A stretch of DNA of 64,000 bases, from positions 82,116-146,115 of the forward strand of contig JAEEVL010000005.1 in NCBI GenBank assembly GCA_016290875.1, given 5' to 3'. The notes below the pieces were generated by a model. The model did not search any database, was not told the DNA's origin, and saw only the letters and a list, made by a program, of their open reading frames with translations. Each line of letters opens with the position of its first letter. Positions within the stretch are counted from its first letter, which is position 1. This document shows positions 24,902 through 34,153 of this stretch, piece by piece. The DNA comes from Ruminococcus sp. (lineage in GTDB: Bacteria; Bacillota; Clostridia; Oscillospirales; Ruminococcaceae). The position numbers and the translations under genes were made by a program.

Positions 24902-27565
24902 TTACTTTGCTGAAAACAATTCTCTCCGCATCATGATCACGTCAAACACGTTAAGTCTGCCGTCAGTAACGAGGTCACCGTTTTCCCAGTCTGCAAGAGA
25001 TGCTCCCGGTTTTGCCAGCAGCCAGTTTTGCATTGAAACAAGATCTGCTATATTGAATAGGTTATCTGCGTTGACATCACCGCGAAGTTTGCCGGTATCA
25101 TCCGGTTCTTCCTTTCCGGAATAGACAATTGCCGGTTCATCGACTGCATTGTTGCTTAGCTGTATATAATCCACTGCGCCCTTGAATCCCTTTCCGACAA
25201 CAGCTACATCGTCCGCAGAAGCACTCATAACACTCTGCACATCGAGTTTCAGCGGCTTGCTTGCAGCTTCCTTGCCGTTTATAAGAAGGGATCCCACACC
25301 GTCAATGATACGGACGGTGATTTTGCTCCACTCGCCCTTAATGAGAGCGTTTGGAGCTGTCAGCTTTTCAACGGTATTTCCGTCTGTGATAACAAGTTCT
25401 GCTGCACCGCTGCCATTGTCCGGAGTCAGTGACAAATAAGACTTATCATCGCCGAAATGCAGTATCTCCTGCTTTGCATTTCCGCCTTTCCAGAGTACAC
25501 CAAGACTGATCTGAATATCTCTTGTATTCAGAATAGATGTATCAAGCATCATGCAGCTTTCTCCGCCGTTGAAGTTAAGGACGCCTTTTGCAGATGTACG
25601 CTCATCCGACCACTCTGCGCCTATCTGACGCGCATTTGTGCACGTACCGGAATCCTTAGCCCAGTATTGTGACTTGCTGCTGAAATCATAGCCTGCAACA
25701 TAGCTTTCTGCAAGCAAATGATTGCCGGAATCGTCAAGCCAGCCGAAGTTCACACCGCCGCTGACTGATTTCTCATTGGCATAATCACCGTCAAGGATGG
25801 TGTTTCCAGAATACACAGGACTTCCATAGGAATATGTCATGCCTTTAGCAACTGCGTTGTCGGTCAGCTTTGCTCCGCCCTCAAGATAAGCCTTTTGCAG
25901 TACCTTTGCATTGTCTGAAACTGAACAAGCACCTGTTACAACAGCGCTGCCGCTAATTACGGCGTTTCCGCTAAGTGTGACGCTGCCTTGTTTCCAGCCG
26001 TTATCATAGTACCAGCCTCCGCCGTCAACTACCGCGTGACCGCTTATGACCGCATTATCCTGTGCGGTGACACTGTTTGCAACTACTGCATAGTCCTCTA
26101 CGCGGACATTTCCGGAGAGTTTCGCATTTCCGAGTACCATCGCATTCGGACCAACATACACTGAATCTGAAACTCTTGCAGTATCAGCTACCCAGCCGCC
26201 GCCATTTGAGTGAACGTGTCCTCTGCTCTTTGAGTAGCCGCCGGACTGCTGCACATCTGCGCCGCTGAGGCTGATCTCATACGGATAGCGTCTGCGTTCA
26301 TCGCCGTCCTTGCAGGAGGAATCCCTGTCTTTATGGAAGGCATTGACCTTTACAAGTTTCTCCGGCATTGCCGTGATAGTCAGATATGCTGAAACTGCAC
26401 CCTTTGCGGACACGCTTGCTTTCTGACCGCTGCCGAAAAGACCGGAATATGTTTCATTTCCGGATGCGTCAACAGTTACGATACACGCCTGCCAGCCGGC
26501 ATTGGTGTCATCAGATATTCCGCTGAGTTCAGCCGAAATAGTATCACCGGTTATATTCAGCGGTACTACATTTATGCCAGCCTGCATCGGAGCTTCCTCC
26601 TGCGGAACTTCAAGCCAGCCGGTACCGTTCTCTTTCAGCACTGTATAGAACAGATTCCAGTAGAACGGCGACTGTGCAAGTTTTTTGCTGAATTCGTCCT
26701 TATAGGCGTCCTGTGCGCCAAAATCAAAGGTAGCCATCCGCTTTGCATAGTGTCCGAAAATCGTCTGCGAATCTGTTCCGAAAAGCCGTGTTATGGTGTC
26801 AAACGGGTATTCATTCGGTTTAGCTTCGGATATAATGCGCTTAACAGCATTTATTCCAAGACCGGGCAGATCATCGGGATTGTACGAAATGTACATAAGG
26901 AACGGCCATACTTCGTAATAATTTCTGCCGTGAGGAAGTGTCAGGCTGAGGTTGCGGAGATATGGTTCAAACCACGCTGTTTTAGTGTTTCCGGGATAAT
27001 AATCACTGCCGAGATACATCTCTCTGAACCAGTTGGCGAGAGGTTCCCACCATGCGCCTGTTATCTCCTGATCTACCCACGCTTTCTGCTGCATTGTAAC
27101 AACGTGTCCGAATTCGTGAGCTATAGTCAGATCATCAAGCATTGCCTCAGGGCTGATGATCTCGATGCCGTATCCGTCTTCAGCACTCATGAACGCCCAT
27201 CTGTCCGGGTATTTGTCTAGCCCGGTTTATGTCAGATACACGTTTGTCTTATACTTCTGACTGCTTTTTCCGTAGATGTCCACGTTCATATTCTCCATGC
27301 CGAGATACTCACCGTAGCATTTCCAGAGACGTTCATAGGCTTCCAGATTCCTTTTCAGGAACGCCTCGTTTACCTGTCCGGTGGTGTCGTTGTTGCCGTA
27401 GAATATGACGAAATGCTCTGATTCAGCGTAATTCGCAGTGGTACAGTATCCCCACTTGTCACGGACAAGGTATTCATCCGCAGCGGATATTCCTGCTGTC
27501 GGTGAATACGGAAGCGCTGATATCATTAATGTCAATGCCGTAAGAGAAGAAGCTATCTTCTTCAT
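24902..27565 (-). pseudogene. DUF6055-like putative metalloprotease with dockerin, copy B, interrupted by an in-frame stop
   Basis: About 887 codons with the architecture of 16125-18881: signal peptide MKKIASSLTAL..., protease domain with AHEFGHVVT and WWEPLANWFREMY, hexapeptide-like beta-helix repeats, LamG-like domain, C-terminal dockerin (GDVNADNLFN... and DLVTDGRLNVFD). A single TAA at 27227-27229 interrupts the frame after NVYLT. The frame then continues with TGLDKYPDRWAFM, aligning to the paralogue FYISGTGLKPFADDWAYM, so this is a nonsense change without a frameshift. ATG 27565 is chosen because GGAGGGATATTA precedes it. An alternative is a sequencing error, which would restore a functional gene. 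Confidence 0.8.
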
Positions 27566-27656
27566 TAATATCCCTCCTTGAATTTGATTAACGGCTATTG
27601 CTGCCATTATTATAGCATTTAATCGAGCGAATATCAACAGGTACTTTCGCTATCGG

Positions 27657-27761
27657 GAGTATATGTTTCTCCGCTTGTATAGACCGTTTTCGGTTCGTTA
27701 ATACTGCGAACTTCATATGGGATCTTGTCCTTTAATCCCGCTGCATTGATTTTTTTTTCAT
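27657..27761 (-). pseudogene. Remnant of CE2-like esterase gene, copy B
   Basis: The 5' leader, ribosome site and ATG-AAA start of 22161-23969 are retained (27761 upward, to about 27960). They are fused directly to codons for AAGLKDKIPYEVRSINEPKTVY, which match the C-terminal domain AAGLKGKIPYEVRSINDPKKVY of the intact gene. About 1.6 kb, including dockerin and catalytic domain, is missing. Confidence 0.85.
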
Positions 27762-27971
27762 TTCAGTAACCTCCTGTTATTTTTTATCCACTGTATTTTA
27801 TTATATACTATTTATTGCTCTTTTGAAATATCATTTCACACAATAATACTTACAATTTGAATAAAATTTGCAGGAGACAGATATATATGAAAAAATGATA
27901 GCAGCATACGATGACGGATACACCAGCAAGGAAGATGACGCCCCTTGTACTTCTCACAGATGAAACTGACG

Positions 27972-28066
27972 TTCAATATTGAATATTTGAACAGGCGTTC
28001 CTTTGATCTGAGGGAACGCTTTTATTTTATTGAAGGTGGAAGTGTCCTTGTTCTGTACTTATAGAT
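27972..28066 (+). repeat. R1 fragment, right end of island
   Basis: Partial R1 copy (AATATTGAATA, GCGTTCC/GGGAACGC hairpin, TTTTATTTTATTGAAGG). It is followed by TGTCCTTGTTCTGT, which also follows the right 203-bp repeat at about 24801. Confidence 0.7.
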
Positions 28067-28091
28067 ATAAAAAATGTGAAAGGACTTTCAA

Positions 28092-28130
28092 TAACAAAAA
28101 AGCGGCTGACTGCCATAGTCAAGCCGCTTT
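28092..28130 (-). terminator. luxS terminator
   Basis: On the minus strand AAAGCGGCTTGACTATGGCAGTCAGCCGCTTTTTT forms a strong hairpin with a T run (key stem AAGCGGCTGACT). Confidence 0.85.
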
Positions 28131-28164
28131 GTGTTTAGCTGTTACTTTTGAGGAACTCATGATA

Positions 28165-28689
28165 TCACGAATCAAAGAACTGCTGTCCGTCGTCAGTGAT
28201 AAGACGCTCGGTTTTCGGATACTCGTAGATCAGGTCGTTATCTGCATTGGAAGCGAGGTAGTCTGCATATTTAGCAGCATACCATTTTGCCATAGGAAGA
28301 TTGTGCATGAGGTAGTTTCCGCAGTTTTTCTCTTCTGCGCCCGGAACAGTTTCGGTATTGGCAACTGATCTGAAAGCGTTCAGCAGAAGTCCGTGCAGCT
28401 TCCTGGGAGTGCGGTCACCTTTGAGAATGAGGTAAAAACCGGTCAGGCAGCCCATAGGTCCCCAGTAGATTATATCGTCCTTCCAGTCGGGCTCATTTCT
28501 GAGGAAAGTTGCGATGATATGCTCGAGAGTATGCATTGCAGCAACATCTATCGCAGGCTCTCTGTTGGGCTTTGTAACTCTTACGTCGTAGGTCGTTATC
28601 TTATTGTCACCGACTGTGTCCACACGGCTGGTAAAGATACCGGGAACGATTTTCGTATGGTCAATGGAAAAACTTGCTATAAGTTTCAT
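28165..28689 (-). CDS. luxS: S-ribosylhomocysteine lyase (AI-2 synthesis)
   Basis: A 174-residue protein with the LuxS metal site HTLEH (H53, E56, H57) and a later Cys in EEKNCGNY, as in the family. It cleaves S-ribosylhomocysteine to homocysteine and DPD, the precursor of AI-2, and so serves methyl-cycle recycling and possibly interspecies signalling. The length is close to family norm with a slightly extended C-terminus (YPKTERLITDDGQQFF). It is monocistronic, with a weak AT-rich promoter region upstream and a strong terminator. It forms the right border of the dockerin block. Confidence 0.93.
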   Translation of the reverse strand: MKLIASFSIDHTKIVPGIFTSRVDTVGDNKITTYDVRVTKPNREPAIDVAAMHTLEHIIATFLRNEPDWKDDIIYWGPMGCLTGFYLILKGDRTPRKLHGLLLNAFRSVANTETVPGAEEKNCGNYLMHNLPMAKWYAAKYADYLASNADNDLIYEYPKTERLITDDGQQFFDS

Positions 28690-29040
28690 TGTTATATTCC
28701 TTTCTGTTATATGCTTATCGCAATAATGAATGACGATTGCGTCAGTAATGATCTTGTATCGCGCCGATGAAGCTTCATGGCGTTCAGCACCGGATACAGT
28801 TATATTTTACCATATACTCAGCTGCGATATGTTAACGAAATATTAATTATTAAAGTATACTAAATAATAGTATCTGACTTATAAATCGGAATATCCGGTT
28901 TCTTGATCAGAACGGCGTTTTTGTACATATTACGGGGAATATGGCGATATAAAACAAAAGTATCCGGTCTGTTATCTCCGCTTGTGCAAAAACAGGCTGT
29001 ATAATTACAGGCTTTTATGTGTAAAACGTATATCAAATGA

Positions 29041-29069
29041 TTGACTTCAAGGCTCTGCCGTGTTATAAT
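29041..29069 (+). promoter_or_regulatory. Strong SigA-type promoter without an obvious gene
   Basis: TTGACT (29041-29046) and TATAAT (29064-29069) with 17-nt spacing, directed toward the IS110 element. Only a 22-codon frame follows before a hairpin at 29173-29191. Confidence 0.7.
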
Positions 29070-29123
29070 TAAGTAAAAGGAAAGAACAGAACAGAGACCT
29101 GCAAATAAAAGTCAAGGGGTATA

Positions 29124-29192
29124 ATGAAAGTTTCACATAACTTTCACAGAAGAAAAAGAAGACACGACAATAAGACCGCCGAAGCGGTCTGA
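29124..29192 (+). CDS. Possible 22-residue basic peptide
   Basis: ATG at 29124 has AAGGGG five bases upstream and lies about 50 nt after a consensus promoter. The peptide MKVSHNFHRRKRRHDNKT... is strongly basic. It may be a real microprotein, a leader peptide, or the truncated head of a gene cut by mobile DNA. No homologue is recognised. Confidence 0.25.
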   Translation: MKVSHNFHRRKRRHDNKTAEAV

Positions 29193-29223
29193 AAAAAAGA
29201 AATGCAGTTGTAGCCGTCCGGCA

Positions 29224-29347
29224 ACCTTGACAGAACATCATAAAAATGCTGTGGGTGTCGTGCCGACGGTGAGGAACTCATGAATAGATGAAGTAAGTCA
29301 CCGTCGGAGGCAGCCATTGTAGCATTTTTATGATAACCTGTCAAGGT
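29224..29347. repeat. Palindromic MITE-like element beside IS110
   Basis: Arms 29224-29250 and 29321-29347 are a 27-bp inverted repeat with three mismatches. An inner pair GACGGTGA / TCACCGTC brackets the centre. On the minus strand the right arm holds TTGACA-N17-TACAAT (29344-29316), a consensus promoter. Confidence 0.65.
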
Positions 29348-29403
29348 CATGCGGCTGCGCCGTGCCTGTGTTTTGCCTCGGGATCAGAATCTATGAATAG
29401 ATG

Positions 29404-30606
29404 CTACTCCTTCGACATTACTTCTTTGACTCTCGCATAATAAATGCGGAGAAACTTGCGGGCAGCAGCAATCATGTAAACTTTGTAAAGCTTTCCTTCC
29501 GTGCGTTTCTTGTCAAGGAATTGGTATACCGGTTCATCAGCAGGCTGTCGCTGGAGATAGATTGACATAATCAGGAACAGTGTTTTGCGCAATGCAGGAG
29601 AACCTCGCTTTGAGATGCGTCTGGATTTTGGATCATCTTTACCGGATTGATTCGGCGGCGGATCAATGCCAGCCAGAGCTACCAGAGATTTTCCGCTTTT
29701 CAGTTTCGTGACATCTCCAATTTCAGCTATGAGCTGCGAACAGAAAACTTTTCCAACACCATACAGGTTCATAACAGTTTCGTATTCCGGAAGCTGAGAT
29801 GCAAGAGTATCCATTTCGGAATGAAGTGTTCCAAGTGCTTCGAGTGTAGAATTGAGGAGCTTTGCAGCATCAGAGACCAACTTTTTGACTGCATCTGTCA
29901 ACGGCAATGTGCTGACAATTGTTCTTGCATATGCATGAATCTGTTCAGCTTTTGATTTGCTGTAGTTGTAATGCTCTTTTTTGCACCAGCTTTGATACTT
30001 TGTCGCGAATGCGGATATGGAGAGCTTAGTGACAGAATCCACATGAGGAAATCTCGCTACAAAATCTACCCATTTCTCATGACCGTCTGACTCTCGGCGT
30101 GGCGAGGTGAACAGCGTATTCTCATTCGGAAAAAAGCAATCCAATAATGCAATGAGACTGTTCTTTTGCATCACAAGAATCTTGTTCAGCTTGATGCATT
30201 GCCGGTTCATGATCTTCAAGGTTTTTCGGACTGTTTCGGTTGGTTCATATTTACGCAGATTCATCCACCTGTCAAGCGCATATGATGCAATTTTTAGAGC
30301 ATCAATCTTGTCAGTCTTGACTTTTCTTACACGGTTTGTGTCGTAGTCATCAATCAGCAACGGATTGACTACGGATACAAATAGACCCGCATTATGAAGC
30401 GCATTGGCAACCGGCTCATAGTAGGTGCCGGTGTACTCCATGACAACTTTTGTTTCACCGGACAGTGATTTGATGAAGTTCACCAGCTCTTTCAAACCGC
30501 TGTCTGTGTGGAATACGTCAAAAGGTTCAGCTATTACAACTCCGAAGGGTTGTATCACTGCTACGGTACTTTTTCCCTTGGATACGTCAATTCCGACTGC
30601 GTTCAT
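29404..30606 (-). CDS. IS110-family transposase/recombinase
   Basis: A 400-residue DEDD recombinase from ATG 30606. The N-terminal RuvC-like fold carries VGIDVSKGKSTVAV (first Asp), VMEYTGTYYE (Glu) and KTDKIDALKIA (Asp). The C-terminal transposase_20 (IS116/IS110/IS902) domain carries YGVGKVFCSQLIAEIGD and the presumed Ser region of RRISKRGSPALRK. IS110 elements move by site-specific recombination guided by a bridge RNA and leave no long terminal repeats. AGGAGAGATATTT supports ATG 30606; the frame is open further upstream, but that part is better read as the noncoding left end. It lies between luxS and an ECF sigma gene. Confidence 0.93.
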   Translation of the reverse strand: MNAVGIDVSKGKSTVAVIQPFGVVIAEPFDVFHTDSGLKELVNFIKSLSGETKVVMEYTGTYYEPVANALHNAGLFVSVVNPLLIDDYDTNRVRKVKTDKIDALKIASYALDRWMNLRKYEPTETVRKTLKIMNRQCIKLNKILVMQKNSLIALLDCFFPNENTLFTSPRRESDGHEKWVDFVARFPHVDSVTKLSISAFATKYQSWCKKEHYNYSKSKAEQIHAYARTIVSTLPLTDAVKKLVSDAAKLLNSTLEALGTLHSEMDTLASQLPEYETVMNLYGVGKVFCSQLIAEIGDVTKLKSGKSLVALAGIDPPPNQSGKDDPKSRRISKRGSPALRKTLFLIMSIYLQRQPADEPVYQFLDKKRTEGKLYKVYMIAAARKFLRIYYARVKEVMSKE

Positions 30607-30797
30607 AAATATCTCTCCTATAACAGAATTCGTGATCGATAAATCCACACTTTTCTCGTTACCTATTCTGCCTACTGAGTGATACGAGCGCATATGGATA
30701 GCTCTACCTGCAAAAACGAACGCTATAACGAAAGCATGGATAACTGTCTCTATCACGGGCGTGGTGCCCCTAGGTGAAACACGTTAGTCCAATCACT
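30607..30797 (-). ncRNA. Candidate IS110 bridge-RNA region (left-end leader)
   Basis: About 190 nt between a promoter (TTTACA 30833-30828, 18 nt, TATAAT 30809-30804) and the transposase start. Established IS110-group elements encode their bridge RNA in this 5' noncoding segment. RNA folding and ends are not verified here. Confidence 0.45.
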
Positions 30798-30890
30798 GCT
30801 TTCATTATAGCTTAAGTAACAAGTGCGTGTAAACCATGGCTGGCTTGTCATGGATTTATACGACCAAATATTATTATAGTAGGTGAAACA

Positions 30891-31466
30891 ATGACAGACA
30901 TAGAGTTTCGACGGATAATGTCGCAGTCTCATGAAGACGGCTGCCGTTATCTGTTCGATGAATATTTTGGCTATGTCTTTGCGATATGTGCGAACAAGCT
31001 GAAAAACTGCGGCACAAGCGAAGATGTAGACGAGTGTATCAGTGATTCATTTGCTGCTGTATTTCGATATATCGACAGCAGCGACGGTCAGAACGGCGAC
31101 CTTAAAGGCATTATCGGCACGATAGCTAAAAGGACGGCGATAGATTATTTCAGACGGCTTTCCTGCAGGTATAATAAAACAGTTCCGATAGATTCTGAGA
31201 ATTTCCGCGAACTTCCTGCTGATATACATATTGAGGAAGCGGCTGAACGCAGCGAGGTCAACGAAACACTGTTAGAATGTATTGATGCTCTCGGCGAGCC
31301 GGATTCGTCGATCATTGTTTACTTTTACTACTACGGCATAAGTACAAAAAAGATAGCTTCACTTGTGGGAATGAGAGCTTCAGCTGTGCAGCAGCGTATG
31401 TGCAGGGCTCGCAAAAAACTGAAAAAGCTCCTGAGCGAAGCTGGAATAAACGAGGAGGGATATTAA
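30891..31466 (+). CDS. ECF-type RNA polymerase sigma factor
   Basis: A 191-residue sigma-70 family protein. Region 2 is seen around DVDECISDSFAAVFRYI and AKRTAIDYFRRL, and region 4 around YYYGISTKKIASLVGMRASAVQQRMCRARKKLKKLL. ECF sigmas redirect polymerase when released from a membrane anti-sigma. Its TAA overlaps the next ATG (TAATG), so it is co-translated with the membrane protein downstream, the presumed anti-sigma. A promoter TTGTCA-N18-TATTAT lies close upstream, just outside the IS110 element. Confidence 0.88.
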   Translation: MTDIEFRRIMSQSHEDGCRYLFDEYFGYVFAICANKLKNCGTSEDVDECISDSFAAVFRYIDSSDGQNGDLKGIIGTIAKRTAIDYFRRLSCRYNKTVPIDSENFRELPADIHIEEAAERSEVNETLLECIDALGEPDSSIIVYFYYYGISTKKIASLVGMRASAVQQRMCRARKKLKKLLSEAGINEEGY

Positions 31467-32899
31467 TGAAGTTTGAAGATCGTTTCAGCAATATAGATGA
31501 CAAGACGGCAGAAAGGCTCTCAGCTAAGTATCCGCTCCCCGATGAAGAGCGGAAAGCGAGGTTATACACTATGAGTAAAAGAAAGTATGATGGAAAAATA
31601 GAGCCTGAGAAAAATGAAATAGAAGTTTCCGGTGTTGATAAATACCGCAGACCTAAGTGGTACAGAAGCGTAAGCGTTGCTGCTGCGGCAGTTCTTGTAA
31701 TCGCCGGAATTGGCACCAGCACATTCCTTATCAGCCGTAACGGCAAGGACAAGAGTCCTGCGGCAAGCATATCTGATAATACCACAGCGGCAGCTACAGA
31801 AACAATCATCGAGTCAGCAACAGAAGCAATATCTGAGGGAACAATAAATATCACTGAAGCTGATGCAAATGAGATCGCAAAGAAACTCGTAGACGCTTAT
31901 ACAGAATATCTGGGCGATTTATTCGGCGGTACTATTGAAGTTGACAAGACCAAAGTCATTACCAAGGAATATCCTGAGATGACAAAAGAATACTATCTTA
32001 TTACAGATAAGAGATATCCTAATTGGAAGGCTGTTGAAAAGCGCTGCTATGAGATATTTGAAAGCAAATATGCAAAAAAACTTCTTGATGATTGGGAATA
32101 TTCAAGTGACGAAGGTCTTATATATGGTCCTTTTATGTATTCTTCAGCAGAAGGTGATTTCTTCGTGGAAAAGGAACATTACGAAGACAATAATGGACCT
32201 ATAAAGTGGGATCAGGATCAAATTAAGGCTGAATATACTTCTGACGGAGAAATAACGGTTACCCTGACATCGACAGTCAACGTTGAGCAGACTATTCAAA
32301 CAGTATTCACAATGGTCAATACCGATGACGGCTGGCGTATAAGCAAGGCTGATGAGAGTATGGCTTCTGAAGATGAGCCCGATTCTGTTGCGAATGAGCT
32401 TGTTAGTGCCTATAGCTGCTTTTTCACATCGTACTGTACAGGTGATCTTGAATATGATAAGTCTGATGTTATTACAAAGGATTTGGTATCTTCTGAGGAC
32501 GGAAGCAATATCACCAGGGAATATTATCGTGTCACCGATTCGAGACTTCTGCCTGGATATGATCTAAAAGGGGATTGTTTTGAGATATTTGATGACGAGC
32601 TTGCAAATTCTATGTATGAACAAATATGCTGCGATGAAGACAATGTGACTGACAAAACGCCTATTATTAAGAGAAAAGACGGAAGCTACTATATAGCAGA
32701 GTGCTTTTATTATGAAGGGGACAAACTTGAAAGCTGGGATCAGGATACTATAAGAGGCACTCTTAATCCGGACGGCACGATCACTACTGTTCTGTCAAAG
32801 ACGTTTGAAGATGTAACTACTGTAGAAGAGTTTACTTTTGTCAATACTGAATATGGCTGGCGTATAAGCAAGGTCAATTACACTGACAACAAGAAGTAA
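31466..32899 (+). CDS. Putative anti-sigma/sensor protein with duplicated extracellular domain
   Basis: A 477-residue protein: cytoplasmic N-terminus (about 1-65, KFEDRFSNIDDKTAERL..., a typical anti-sigma length), one membrane helix (about 68-90), a Ser/Thr linker, then two tandem copies of about 170 residues. Each copy begins with AN(E)(L/I)...AY and contains DKTKVITKEY / DKSDVITKDL, WDQDQI / WDQDTI and the closing NTDDGWRISK / NTEYGWRISK. No enzyme motif is visible. GGAGGGATAT precedes ATG 31466, and the start overlaps the sigma stop. Its regulation of the sigma factor is inferred from gene order. Confidence 0.7.
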   Translation: MKFEDRFSNIDDKTAERLSAKYPLPDEERKARLYTMSKRKYDGKIEPEKNEIEVSGVDKYRRPKWYRSVSVAAAAVLVIAGIGTSTFLISRNGKDKSPAASISDNTTAAATETIIESATEAISEGTINITEADANEIAKKLVDAYTEYLGDLFGGTIEVDKTKVITKEYPEMTKEYYLITDKRYPNWKAVEKRCYEIFESKYAKKLLDDWEYSSDEGLIYGPFMYSSAEGDFFVEKEHYEDNNGPIKWDQDQIKAEYTSDGEITVTLTSTVNVEQTIQTVFTMVNTDDGWRISKADESMASEDEPDSVANELVSAYSCFFTSYCTGDLEYDKSDVITKDLVSSEDGSNITREYYRVTDSRLLPGYDLKGDCFEIFDDELANSMYEQICCDEDNVTDKTPIIKRKDGSYYIAECFYYEGDKLESWDQDTIRGTLNPDGTITTVLSKTFEDVTTVEEFTFVNTEYGWRISKVNYTDNKK

Positions 32900-33004
32900 G
32901 CCCAAGGTATTGAAAATCCTTCACAAACTCAGCTATCATAACAGTATAACGACGTAACAACTGAAACATCGGCATAAGCTGAAAAATAACAGAATAACTG
33001 ACAT

Positions 33005-33036
33005 ATAACGGCGGATATTATATCCGCCGTTTTGCT
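33005..33036 (+). terminator. Terminator after sigma/anti-sigma pair
   Basis: Stem ACGGCGGATA / TATCCGCCGT followed by TTTGCTTT. Confidence 0.8.
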
Positions 33037-33104
33037 TTATATGCCGAATGCCGGGTACGGCGTTTTTCACAAATTCTTATCGGAAGTTTTTCTGACAAAA
33101 ACTA

Positions 33105-33133
33105 TTGACTATTTTGCAGATTTAGGGTATTAT
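33105..33133 (+). promoter_or_regulatory. Promoter of manA-glcK
   Basis: TTGACT (33105-33110), 17 nt, TATTAT (33128-33133), about 40 nt before ATG 33176. Confidence 0.65.
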
Positions 33134-33175
33134 ATATGTGTATGTGTTTATGCAAACGACATTAATGGAGGATTT

Positions 33176-34153
33176 ATGAGACCATTTTCACTTAAACCAC
33201 CTATAAAGGACTATATATGGGGCGGAACAAGACTCCGTGACGAATACGGCAAGGAAAGCGAACTTGACAGGCTCGCTGAGAGCTGGGAGCTCAGCTGTCA
33301 CAAGGACGGCGGAAGCATTATAGACTCCGGCGAATTCGCCGGTATGCCGCTCACAGACTTCGTAAAGGAGCACCCGGAGACTCTCGGCTCAAATTGCAGC
33401 CGCTTTGAGTATTTCCCTGTGCTTATAAAGCTTATCGATGCAAAGGACAACCTTTCTGTGCAGGTCCACCCTGATGACGCTTACGCAAAGCGCGTTGAGG
33501 GAGAGTACGGCAAGACAGAGATGTGGTACATCGTTGACTGCGACGAGGGCGCACAGCTCATCTACGGCTTCAAGGACAAGATAAGCCGTGAGGACTTCCG
33601 CAGAGCTATCGAGGAGAATACTCTCCTTGACTGTGTGAACAGCGTTCCTGTAAGAAAAGGCGATGTTTTCTTCATCGAGTCGGGAACTCTCCACGCTATC
33701 GGCAAGGGTATCCTTATCGCAGAGATACAGCAGAACTCAAATACTACCTACCGTGTATATGACTACGGCAGAGTCGGTGCGGACGGCAAACCGCGTGAGC
33801 TTCACGTTGAGAAGGCTCTCGAGGTAACAGCTCTTCAGCCGCCGGCAGTTGAGTATGGTCAGAAGAAAAAGATAAACAGAGCCGGTATGTGGCAGACTCC
33901 GCTTGCGGACTGCAAATACTTTACGGCTGATAAATACGATATATTCCGCAGTATGCAGCTTGAGACTGATACACATACCTTCCGTCATATACTCGTTCTT
34001 GAGGGCGAGGGCGAGGTAGTCTGCGGAGATGAAAGCATCGCATTCAAAAAAGGTTCAAGCGTGTTCGTGCCGGCTGGTTCGGAGACGTGCAGTATAAAGG
34101 GGAATTGCAGTATAATCATTACTACGATCCGCTATAACAAGGAGGAAAACTAA
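33176..34153 (+). CDS. manA: Mannose-6-phosphate isomerase, class I
   Basis: A 325-residue cupin-fold zinc enzyme with YIWGGTRL near the start, the metal-site stretch VQVHPDD (about 96-102), a later ESGTLHAIGKG and NSNTTYRVYDYGR. It interconverts mannose-6-P and fructose-6-P, so mannose released from mannans enters glycolysis or supplies GDP-mannose. ATG 33176 follows AATGGAGG; the frame upstream is noncoding promoter DNA. Its stop overlaps the ATG of the ROK kinase (TAATG), so the two are translationally coupled. Confidence 0.92.
   Translation: MRPFSLKPPIKDYIWGGTRLRDEYGKESELDRLAESWELSCHKDGGSIIDSGEFAGMPLTDFVKEHPETLGSNCSRFEYFPVLIKLIDAKDNLSVQVHPDDAYAKRVEGEYGKTEMWYIVDCDEGAQLIYGFKDKISREDFRRAIEENTLLDCVNSVPVRKGDVFFIESGTLHAIGKGILIAEIQQNSNTTYRVYDYGRVGADGKPRELHVEKALEVTALQPPAVEYGQKKKINRAGMWQTPLADCKYFTADKYDIFRSMQLETDTHTFRHILVLEGEGEVVCGDESIAFKKGSSVFVPAGSETCSIKGNCSIIITTIRYNKEEN

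Larger units (their letters stand above)
29404..30840 (-). mobile_element. IS110-family insertion sequence (ends approximate)
   Basis: Transposase gene plus its long leader. The exact ends cannot be set because this family lacks terminal inverted repeats and target duplication; the right end may extend into or adjoin the palindrome at 29224-29347. Confidence 0.7.

Noticed and set aside
13508..28100. Prophage in the tRNA-Ala region
   Set aside because: No capsid, terminase, integrase or lysis genes; contents are secreted dockerin enzymes.
29200..29403. Group II intron or other ribozyme beside IS110
   Set aside because: No domain V-like sequence and no reverse transcriptase; the structure is a simple imperfect palindrome.
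30607..30756. N-terminal extension of the IS110 transposase
   Set aside because: The family begins at the VGIDVSK motif. The upstream part fits the noncoding left end, and AGGAGAG precedes the internal ATG.
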